In this document: positions 21,001-33,000 of the stretch, one piece after another
Numbering within the stretch: the first letter of the stretch is position 1
Layout: every line of letters begins with the position of its first letter
From: Euleptes europaea
Lineage: Eukaryota > Chordata > Lepidosauria > Squamata > Sphaerodactylidae
DNA: 64,000 nucleotides
Assembly: GCF_029931775.1 (NCBI RefSeq)
Contig: NC_079322.1
Span: 78,491,326-78,555,325, forward strand
Direction of reading: 5' to 3'
Made by a program: the position numbers and the translations under genes
The notes under the pieces: model-generated
What the model was told of the DNA's origin: nothing
What the model saw: only the letters and a program-made list of their open reading frames with translations
Database searches by the model: none

Positions 21001-24000
21001 GGAGAGAGCGGAGCAGGGAAGACGGAAGCCAGCAAGTATATCATGCAATACATTGCTGCCATTACAAATCCCACCCAGAGAGCAGAGGTGGAAAGGTAAG
21101 TGGTTCCAGAGGTCGCGTTTTTTAGATGCAGTTAGCCTTATTAATGACTTGGAATGGAAGCTCTGTATCCAGACTAACACCTCCCTACCTCCAAGTGGTT
21201 CAAGCTCTTGAGTCGTTGCCACCATCTTGCCTTAGTCATGTGACTGGCCTAGGGTTGCCAGTCTTCAGGTGGTGGCTGGAGATCTGGTATTTCAACTGGT
21301 CTCCAGGTTACAGGTCAGTTCAAATGGAGAAAATGGCTGCTTTGGAGGGTGGACTCTACAGCATTGTACCCTGCTGAGGTTGCTCCCCTCTCCAAACCCT
21401 CCCCTCTCCAGGCTCCACCCCCAAATCTCCAGGTATTTCCCAACCCTGAGCTGGCAACCCTAAAGTGTCAACGGTCATGAAGGGCTTTGTCGATGGTAAC
21501 CAATACCGTGTACTGAATGATAGGCGGCCAGCAGAGTGACCACGAAACGGACTTTCGTCTGTTTCGTGGTCACTCTGCTGGCCGCCTATCAGCAACTGCA
21601 TTCAGTACACGGTATGGGTTCCCATTGACAAAGCCCTTCATGGCCTAGCTCCTGATAATAACTGAGCTGTGGCATTCTGCAACGATGTGGTGTCTCTGGG
21701 CCCCACGGCACCCACCAAAATTTTCAGAAAGTGGGTAGAGCTAATGTAAGGCAGGACTTGTTATAAATGTAATGCCTGAAATCATTATATGCTATGGGAA
21801 ATGTATTCTTTGATTTGAATTATATTCTTTGTACTCAATAAAGTATATCTGCACTTATAAACATGCCACACTCAGTATATAAGAGTTGGCATCCATTACT
21901 ATAGTCACACCAAGCACTTGTGTATGTTACATGCCTCAAGTATAAGAGGCCCAGTTTTGCTCCTTAGAAGCTAATTAAAGAATCCATAGGTGGTCTTAGT
22001 ATGCTTTCATAAGCTGGTTTTCCAGAGATAAAGGACCAGCTAGGAACCTCCTTAGTTAGCCTTGGCAGGAACCAAGGTCCAAGATAAGGATGGCAGTAAC
22101 TTAGGATCAAACTAAGAAACACCTGACAATGGTGGGTTTTCTCTGCTCATTAGATGAGCATTAGATCACCACTTTCTATGCAACGCCTCTGATTCTCTAA
22201 TAGGGTATGCTAATCCGGGGGTCCCTTGTATTGGGTATTTGGGTCTCTGCGTTATGTATTGCGTCTTTGGACCACCCATTACCAAAGACTATATTCGTGC
22301 TTGCAATCCTTTGATGTGTGTGTGTGAATTGTCCGGCGCTTTGGGCAATTTTCACCAGGTGTTTTGTGTATTGGGCCAATAAACAAACTGCTTTGAATCT
22401 TCAACCTCCTGCTGTTTTATTGTCATTGGGTATTGATACAATATTACAGGCATTTCATTAGCGTTGCCAACTTCCAGGTGGTGGCTGGAAATCTCCTGGG
22501 ATTAAAACTGATCTCCAGGAGACAGAGATCAGTTCACCTGGAGAAAATGGCCTCTTTGGAAGGTGGACTCTATGGCATTATACCCCACTGAAGTCCCTCC
22601 TCTCCTTAAACCCACCCTCCTCAGGCTCCACCCCAAAAATCTCCAGGTATTTTCCAACCTGGAGGTGGCAACCATACTTGTTATTGGCTCTCATAATTCA
22701 AATGAAAGGGTTACCCATGGTTGCAAAGGGGAGCGTAGGGAAGTTCTGCATTTGGCTCTGTGTCCTGTGGGGGCCATTTTAGTATTTGGATTCAACTGTT
22801 GTGGCAGCCACTTTTTAATTTCATTTTTAAAAATTTGTATTATAAAGCAAACCCAGAAACAGAAAAAAATAACAAAATATATCAGCAATGGTGGCAAGTC
22901 TACAGATAAGCTTCTATAAAAGGTTTCCAAATATCTAAAAATATGTCCATGTGCAGTTGTCATCTATAGGCAATACGTTCATAAGTGGATAAGGTTGTTA
23001 GGTCCTCAATCCATTGGATTACTGGTGGTGGGCATTTTTCTTTCCAGTGTTGTACTAGGAGTCTTTTACCAACCGTAAGTGCAAGGAGGGTCTATTTTTG
23101 TTGACTATCAGTCTCCAGAAGACAGGCAAATAGCTTAAAAGTACAAAAGCATTCTCAAAAACCACTGACTGCTCTAACTCAAACTGCAGCAGCCATTTTG
23201 GGCTGGTGATACCCACCCTTTCCCAAAATCCCACTGGTGTCTGGTGACTAAAAACCGGTTGGGGATCTCTGGACTAGCCTTTGACTTTCCAGGCCCTGGT
23301 CTTCAGGTGTGACATTTCAGCAAGATATTAGATGGTCAACCTTTTGTTCCACTGGGGCCAGGGTCATTTGCATAACAAAGCATTGAGGAACGCTGTGCTT
23401 GGATTTCCCATAGGGTTGCCAACCTCCAGGTGCTAGATGGAGATCTCCTGCTATTACAACTGATCTCCAGCCAATAGAGACCCGTCCACCTGGAGAAAAT
23501 GGCCGCTTTGGCAATTGGACTCTATGGCATTGAAGTCCCTCCCCTCCCCAAACCCCACCCTCCTCAGGCTCCACCCCCAAAACCTCCCGCCGGTGGTGAA
23601 GAGGGACCTGGCAACCCTAGTTTCCCAGCAGCTCTCCTTTCACCAGCTATGAGTTTGCAGCTGGTCTCTGGCTCACAGACAAAGTGCACTCCCAACTTTT
23701 GGAGCGTGAATTCTAGATTGGGGGAGCCACTATGCAAAGAGCTTGATGTGACCGCCACCACTTGAGTGTATAAAATCTTGGTCTCTCCTCAGGGTAAAGA
23801 ATGTTTTGCTCAAGTCCAACTGTGTGCTGGAGGCATTCGGCAACGCAAAGACTAACCGCAATGACAATTCCAGCCGCTTTGGCAAATACATGGACATCAA
23901 CTTTGACTTCAAAGGGGACCCAACGGGGGGCCACATAAACAATTACCTGCTGGAGAAGGTACAGTGGCGCATGAGTGGGCCAGAGTGGGCAGGCCTTCTA

Positions 24001-27000
24001 ACTTCCTGGTGAGCCAGTGTCCTGGAGGGACCAAGTCCTATGAGGAAAGGTTGAAGGAGCTGGGTATGTTTAGCCTGAAGAGGAGAAGACTGAGAGGGGA
24101 TATGATAACCATTTTCAAGTACTTGAAGGGCTGTCGTAGAGAGGATGGTGCCGAGTTGTTTTCTCTTGCCCCAGAAGGTTGGACCAGAACCAACGTGTTG
24201 AAATTAAATCCAAAAAGTTTCTGACTAGACATTAGGAAGAACTTTCTAACAGAGTGTTTCCTCAGTGGAGCAGGCTTCCTCAGGAGGTGGTAAGCGTTCC
24301 TTTCCTGGAGGTTTTTAAGCAGAGGCTAGGTGGCCATCTGTCAGCAATGCTGATTCTATGACCTTAGGCAGATCATAGACTACACCTAAAAAAGGATATT
24401 ACAGAGCTTGAGGAGGTGCAGAAAAGAGCAACCAAAATGATTAGGGGACTGGAGCAAGTGTCCTATGGGGAGCGGTTAGGACGCTTAGGGCTGTTTTAGC
24501 TTGGAAAGAAGGCAGCTAAGGGGAGACATGATAGAGGTCTATAAAATTATGCATGGTTTGGAGAGAGTGGACAGGGAGAAGTTTTTCTCCCTCTCCCATA
24601 ATGCTAGAACACGGGGTCATCTGCTAAAGCTGGAGGGCGAGAGATTCAAAACAGATAAAAGGAAGTATTTTTTCGCACAACGCATAGTTAAATTGTGGAA
24701 CTCCCTGCCCCAGGATGTGGTGATGGCTGCCAGCTTGGAGGGCTTTAAGAGGGGAGTGGACATATTCATGGAGGAGAGGGGTATTCATGGCTATTAGTTA
24801 AGAATGGATACTAGTCATGATTCACACCTATTCTCTCCAGTCTCAGAGGAGCATGCCTGTTATATGAGGTGCTGTGGAACACAGGCAGGACAATGCTGCT
24901 GCAGTCGTCTTGTTTGTGGGCTTCCTAGAGGCACCTGGTTGGCCACTGGGTGAACAGACTGCTGGACTTGATGGGCCTTGGTCTGATCCAGCAGGGCCTT
25001 TTTTATGTTCTTATGAGAGGGAGGGCATCTTGGCCATCTTCTGGGCATGGAGTAGAGGGTCACTGGGGTGTGTGGGGGAGGTAGTTTGGAATTTCCTGCA
25101 TTGTGCAGGGGGTTGGACTAGATGACCCTGGTGGTCTCTTCCAACTCTATGATTCTATGGTGCCCAGGAGTCAGCTGAGACGAGCCTAAAATGATCCAAA
25201 AGACTTGCAGATGGCCCAGGGAGGTAATGGGAATTCTGTGTACTACAAGAGGTTGTGGGCTCAGTGGCAGAGCATCTGCTTTACATGCGGAAGGTCCCTG
25301 GTTCATTCCCTCAACATCTCCTGATAGGAAGATCAAGTAATAGGTGATGTGAAAGACCTTTCTCCACCTGAGACCTTGGAGAGCCCTGCCAGTCTGAGTA
25401 GACAGGTCTGACCTGGTTGGACTGAGGGTCTGATTGAGTAGAAGGCAGTGCTATGAGTTCACAGCTGCAAAACTGTAGATCCGTGACTAAGTATTGTTGT
25501 AAATGGCCTTCTAATAGCATGCTTTCCCTCTTTTGCATGAGGGTCTTGAAGTAATTCTTATATTGATTGTATGCTTTGATTGTTTTGACTTTGTGAGCAC
25601 GTCTCTGGAGGGGTAGCTTATACATTTTTAGACAAGTAACAACTGTGGTGCCCGTTTTGTAAAATTCCACTTCCCCCCACCTTTGATGAAACTACAAGTG
25701 TACTGTGTCTTATTCCCTGCAGTCTCGCATTCTCCAACAGCAGCCAGGCGAGAGGAACTTCCATGCCTTCTATCAGGTGAGTCGACCTCCAGAAGCTGGA
25801 GATCCATCAGCTTCCCGTTTGGATGGTTCTTAGATCTGGCCCAACAGGCAGGCAGAATTAGCTAGATGTGCTTGACCTCCAGAGCCCTTTGGACAGCAAA
25901 GCCCTTCCTGTAGGTAGATAATCGGAGAGATGGATTATAGTTTAGCCTTTTCCCTGACACTCTACCTTTCTATGTGTAGGATAGACAACCCATGAGAGGG
26001 CCTTCTTGGGAGTGGCACCAAAACTCTGGAATTCTCTCCCCGTGGAGACTCGTCTGTCCCCTTCTGTTGCCATTTTCCACCAATGGGCGAAGACGTCTTC
26101 GTCTCATTTGGCATTCCCTCAGTGATCCCTCCTCCCCGACCAATGTTTTAATTATTGTTTTAATGTTTTTCTATAATATGTTTTGTTGGTTTTAATGGTT
26201 TTTTAAATTTGGTTTTAAAAAATGTATGTTTTAATTTGTTAGCCACCTTGGTGGCCCTTATGAGGGCAGAAAAGCAGGGTATACATTTTGTAAAATAAAA
26301 ACGATAAAATTTTCTTTCACGGGGAAGGATTCTATCATGTGACTAACAACAATCAGAGGGAGCCCCCAGAACAAGCGACTCATCAGATAAAGTCAGCCCT
26401 AATCCACAATACTTTCTGCTGAAATAAAATGTTCTTAGGTGTCCCAAGACATCTTTTATTTTTGTTGCAGCACACTAAGATAGGCTCCTCCTAGGTCTGC
26501 CATCCTCCAGGTTGGGCCTGGAGATCTCCCAGAATTACAGTTGATCTCCAGAAGACCAATATTGTTGGATGTAAATATACACTCTCCTCTGTGACCAGAT
26601 TTATTATCACAAAGTAGAGACGACGCCAGGTTTAAGAAGCAAAGGGAGAAAAAAGCTTTTTTTATTTTGCCAGGCAAAAGAGGAAGACATTTCAGCCCTT
26701 TTCGGGTTCAAAAGTGAAAGTCTCCTAACAGACTCCGCCTAGTCCTCATATTTATACTTTTCCAGAGTTCTTTGTTCTAAGAGGATTTGAATATCTCCTC
26801 CTCTCAAATCCACCCTAACTCTGATCTCATCTTTGTGGTCACATGCATATGATTTCATCTGTTATTTGGTGATATCCTGTACCAGATACGAAAAATCACC
26901 TGATTTATTCAGTTTAAGTTAGACAGGACTATTTTCTACTGACTTATATAAATAACCACAGCTTACAAATATAATAGAAAAATAACATTTTTCTAATATG

Positions 27001-30000
27001 CTAGAATTAAATTAATTAAAATCTTACACATCCCACAATATCAGTTCCCCTGAAGAAAGTGGATACTTTGGAGAGTGGAATCTGTGGGATTGTCTCCCAC
27101 TGAAGTCCCTCCCCTCTCCTCCCTAGACTCCACCTCCAAAATCTCCAGGAATTTCCCCACCTGGAGTTGGCAACCCTAACTCCTCCCCTGAAATTACTTT
27201 CAAAGCAACAGCCGGGGCCTATGCTGGAAGACCCCATGTGTAGGGTTGCCAGCTCCGGGTTGGGAAATACCTGGAGATTTTGGGGGAGGAGCCTGAGCAG
27301 GGCGGATTTGGGGAAGGGAGGGTCTTCTTTAAACTATAGTGCCATAGAGTCCACCTTCCAAACCGGCCATTTTCTCCAGGTTGAACTGATGCCTGGGAGA
27401 TCTGTTGTAATAGTGGGATATCGCCAGCCACCAACTGGAGGTTGGCAACCCTACTTGTGTGCATAGTAACAAGGACATTCTTGTTTCCCACAGTTGCTCC
27501 TTGGGGCCTCGGATGCTTTACTGGACTCGCTCTACCTTGGCAGAGATCCAGAAGCCTACAGGTTCACCAGGGAGGGAGCCAGAAACAATGTGAGTTTCAT
27601 GTGGATTGCAAAAAGAATGCACCTTTGTGTGCAGACCTTTGTGTGCAGACCTTCTTTAACATGGATTGGAGCCAAGAGTTCACCTGTAATCCTGCACTGC
27701 ATAAGAACCTAGAGGCAAAAAGCCAAACTAGAATCACGGATAGCTCAAACTTGCCCCAGAAACCAAAAAACGCCCTGATTGTTTTGGGGTGGGATCACTC
27801 TATCCCTTGGCATCTCAATGGTGTACACTGAGCCTGAGATGGTACAGCAGACAGTGTGTGTGTTAAGTGCTGTCAAGTCGCTTCCGACTCATGGCGACCC
27901 TATGAATCAATTTCCTCCAAAATGTCCTATCTTTGACAGCCTTGCTCAGGTCTTGCAAATTGAGGGCTGTGGCTTCCTTTATTGAGCCAATCCATCTCTT
28001 GTTGGGTCTTGCTCTTTTCCTGCTGCCCTCAACTTTTCCTAGCATGACTGTCTTTTCTAGTGACTCTTGCCTTCTCATAATGTGACCAAAATACGATAGC
28101 CTCAGTTTAGTCATTTTAGGGTCAGTTCAGGTTTGATTTGATCTATAACCCACTGATTTGTTTTTTTGGCAGTCCATGGTATCCATAACACTCTCCTCCA
28201 ACACCACATTTCAAAGGAATCCACTTTCTTCCTGTCAGATTTCTTCATTGTCCAGCTTTCACACCCATACATAGTAATAGGGAATACGATGGCATGAATT
28301 AACCTAATCTTGGTGGCCAGTGACACATCCTTACAACAGACACTAGGCTTGTGCATTTCTTTTGTTATTAGTTGGAATGATTATAAAAATGTGATGTTCA
28401 TAATTATCATAAATGAATATGAATACAAATCAAATTTCCCCATGTAAACCCATAATTTTCTGTCGTTTTGTTTGGGTTTCTTTCATTATTGCAATCACCG
28501 CTTCTGTTGGCTTCACTTTTACAATACTGCTAGCATTTTCCTAATAAGGGCATTGAGAGGAAACAGTCTTCCTTAGAGGGACGGGCAAGACAGGCACCAG
28601 AATTACATACCTTCAGTCACCATGGCTAGTAGCTGTTGGGGAGGGCCTGTGGCTCAGTGGTAGAGCCTCTGCTTGGCATGCAGAAGGTCCCAGGTTCAAA
28701 CCCCGGCATCTCCAGTTAAAAGGGACTAGGCAAGTAGGTGATGTGAAAGACCCCTGCCTGAGACCATGGAGAACCACTGCCAGTCTGAGTAGGTGATGTG
28801 AAAGACCTCTGCCTGAGACCCTGGAGAGCCGCTGCCAATACTGACTTTGATGGACCAAGGGTTTGATTCAGTAGAAGGCAGCTTCATGTGTTCCTCTTCA
28901 GGAAATCTGTCTGATCCCCTTTTAAAGCTGTCTGATGCCTGTGACCATCACTACATCCTCTGCTAAAAAGTGAATCAAGGTTAGAGAGCTGTGCATTGTG
29001 CAAAAGAAAAGAAACAGTGGATTTACTGTGTTCTTTTCAGAGATCAAATCAAGGCCTGTGTGCTTCTGGGCGTTCCATTTCCCAAACAGTCACTGGGAGG
29101 CACTCGAAGGCAATAAGCAGAACGTAGAGAAGCGAATCAAAGGAAGATCCTCCACTTTCTAGGAGGCAGAGAGAGCTTAAGCAGTGCAGCCGCAGACCCT
29201 GTGACTTGTCCTGAGGGCTGGGTGTGGGCCAAAGACAAGCAGAAGCCACTGACATGATGGAGGCAAAGGAGGACTGGCCTCCTGCCCCGGTGATAAGTGC
29301 GAAAGGGGGCAATTCCGGGAGGTGATGTGAAGCTCTTGCCAGAAAGGTCTTTCTCCCCTCCTGTAGTGCGGGGGGGGGGGCGCTTAGTGGAGCAAATGAA
29401 GTCCAGAAGCTCTGGGTACTGGAAGGTGGCAGCAAAGAGATCAAGTTTAGGGTTGCCGTCCTCCAGGGGGGCCCTGAGATCTCCCGGAATTATAACTGAT
29501 TTCCAGATGACCGAGATCAGTTCCCCTGGAACCTCTGCTTGGGAGGCTGGACTCTATGGCATTATACCCTGCTGAGGTGACTCCCCTCCCCAAACCTTCC
29601 CCTCCCCAGGCCCCACCCTCCCAAATCTCCAGGAATTTCCTAACCCAGAGCTGGCAATGGTAGGTTTTGGGGTAGCCCTGGTTGTGTCTGGCTGGTTTCA
29701 ACTTCTGGAAAGCCTGTTTCACGAGAAAAGTGCATAAGCTATTGACAGACAGCCATGGAAGAATGAAAGAGCCCGATCCATTCGGCACAGAGTCCATCTC
29801 AAGTAGTCTGTTGGTGATCTGGGAGGGTCAGGACAGTGTGCCGGGCTTTGAAGATGCTCTTTATGGCCAGGGGCTCCTTTCCCATTTTGTTTGGGAGGAA
29901 AAGTATGTGCAGGATAGGCATGCCAGCCTCCAAGTGGGACTTGGGGCTCCCCCAGAATAGCAGCTCATCTTCAGGTGACAGAGGTCAGTTCCCCTGGAGA

Positions 30001-33000
30001 AAATGGCTGCTTTGGAGGGGGGACTCTAGGGCATTGCACCCCACTGAGGGCCTAACCCTCCCCAAACTCTGCCCTCCCTAGGCTTCACCTCCAAATCTCC
30101 AGGAATTTCCCAGCCTGAGTTTGGCAACCCTCTCTGCAGGCCCAGTCTGCCACCGATTGTCCGTTCACAACGAAAGAACGTTGTGGGGGTGGAGGTGGCG
30201 GCACACAAGTGAGGGCAAAAGAATGAACCTCTTTTTCAGATGCCCAAAGGCCAGTTGTGTGCCAGAGGGCTCCCCTGGAATGGCTGGCAACCTTTCAGGT
30301 GGGTACGGTTGCCAACTCCCACTTGGGAAATACCTGGTGATTTGAGGGGGGTGGAGCCTAGGAAGGATGGGGCTTGGGGGCATAATGCCATAGAGCCCAC
30401 CTTCCAAAGCGGCCAATTTCTCCAGGGGGAACTGATCTGTGGAGATCAGTTGTAATCCCGGAAGATCTCCAGCTCCCAGGGTTCTATAAGAGGATCCTTG
30501 CAAGGTGAATTTCTGAGCATTTTGCGGGATGGCTCTTTGCTGGTGGAATGTATTCTCAGAATCCAACCCAGATATGTGAAATCAATGAAGAGAAGAGCAG
30601 CTGTTTGGTGAGGCAGTCGCAAGGGCACCCTGGCATTAGTTGTGGCATTGCTCATTTCAACCCTTTCAGTGCCCAAACTTTCTTTTCAGGGATTGACCCA
30701 TGCGGTGGCTGCAAAAGTGCTGCCACTCCGCAGGAATCTGGTACACACAAGCAGCATCTGACTCAAACAGAGCCAGTTGGGCTACCTGGATGGAGCTTAA
30801 TTCTTTGGCAAAGCACCAAAGGGGGAGTTCGTAGCTTATCCTTGTCTTTCTTGCGTTGTCTCTCTCTAGGGCTTGGGCAGTGACCAAGCCAACCACAAAG
30901 CTGTGGAAGATGCCATGAAGGTGATCGGCTTTAGCCGGGAAGAGACGGACTCCGTCTACAAGATCTTGGCGGCCATCTTGCACTTGGTAAAAAAAAAAAA
31001 AAAAAAAAAGAGTTGGGCATGGGAGGAGGGGGAGGGAGGGGTCCTCATCGCAGCGGGATTGGATGTATTGGTTGACATGAACCCTAACTTGGCACGAAAC
31101 CTATAATCGTCAGAATCTGGACATTTTTGGTCACCCATTTTTTGGATTTGGTCATTGTGCTTTTCTGCTGGTTTTGTAAGCCTTCACCCCTTTTTTCAAG
31201 GGCGGGTGGGGGGAACTAGAGTTGAACTGTACTGAATAAACATTCATGTCTTTGTCCATTTCATTCCATCTTTATTACGGTCCACAAGCCATGCAGAAGG
31301 GGCATAAACCACAACAATTAATTAATTACCTAAATGATTCATGTCATTTGTTAGAGGTCCAGGTTTGGGGTTGTTATTGGAAAATTGTCTACTCCACCTT
31401 TCCCCTCCAGAAGTCCAAGAGGGTTTACAATTAATTAAGTCAAAGCTCAAGAACTCTCCAAGTAATAAAATCCCCCAAACAGTCCTCCCAGTGCCAGGAA
31501 ATGGACTTCAAATTCCATCAAAAGCCAGAGGAATCAACACTGCCTTACAGCTCTTCCTGAACACCTGAAGAGAAAATGCAGAAGAGATTGGATCTGCCCA
31601 GAGCTGATGTAAGAATGGGGTGGCGTCTACGTGTGCTGTATGGCCCTGCCATCCTTTGCAGCCTTTGGCTTTCCTGGGCCCCAAGTCAGGGTCAGGAGAT
31701 TGTCAGCCAACGTCAAATTGGTCCTTCTTGGGCCTATTAACCTCTGCCAGTCTGTAGCCACTCTTCCTTCAAGGAGCCTGTGGGCTTGCTTCTGTGCCTC
31801 CATAATTTCTGCTTTTATAATAATCATATTATTTAAAAAGTACAGCAAATGTTCAATAGATGTTAAGGAGCACAGAAGCCAGCATGCAGGCAGGAAATGT
31901 TGTTTCCATGGCCTGTGAAAATGGCTGCTCTTTGAGGGTAGGGTTGCCAACCTCCAGGTGGTGGCGGGAGATCTCCCGCTATTACAACTGATCTCCAGGC
32001 GACAGAGATCAGTTCCCCCGGAGAAAATGTGCACTTTAGCAATTGGACTCTATAGCATTGAAGTCCTTCCCCTCTCCAAATCCCACCCTCCTCAGGCTCC
32101 CCCCCCCCGCAGATCTCCAGGTATTTCCCAACCTATTTGGGGGTGATCCTTTCTTTGACTTTGAGAGGGCTGTGGCTCAGTCGCTGAGCATCTGCTTGGC
32201 ATGCAGAAGGTCCCAGGTTCAATCCCCAGCATCTCCAGTTTAAAGAATCAGGCAATAGGTGATGTGAAACTCCTCTGCCAGAGACCCTGAAGAGTCTGAG
32301 TGGACAATACTGACTTTGATGGACCGAGGATCTGATTCGGTAGAAGGCAGCTTCATGTGGTCATGTGCACTTTTACCTGCTGCTTCAAGCTGATGTTTTT
32401 CTCTCCTTGGCTTTCCCAGGGCAACGTGTGTTTCATCACCACGGAGGATGCCATGAAGATTGAGGACGACAGTCTGGTTTCCTACATTGCCGAGCTGACC
32501 TCGACAGAAACTGGGAGCCTCTTCAATACGCTCCTGCACCGGACGGTGGCTGCTGGGGGCGGGGAGGTGATCCAGAAAGCCCACAGCATCAATGAAGCCA
32601 ACTACGCTAGGGACGCCTGCGCCAAGGTAAACACGGAGTGGGTCCTGGGCAGGGCTTCCTTCTTCATTGGCCTGAGGCATTTTGGCTTCTGAGCGGGAAA
32701 GCAAAATTGTGTTCCTTTAAGGGCTGCATATCCCACCTTTTGAATTGACGCAAGAGCACAAGGGATCTTGCAAAAGAAGAACTCTCAAATGAAAAGAGTC
32801 AGTATAATATACAATAGAAATCTACATTAAAATGAAAATCCATACTAAAATATGCCCCCAATGTCACAGAAATAGGACTGCCATTCTCCAGGTGGCACCT
32901 GGAAATCCCCCGTTATTACAACTGATCTCCAGGGGATAATCAGTTCCCCTGGAGAAAATGGCTGCTTAGATGGGTGTACTCTATGGCATTATACCCTGTT

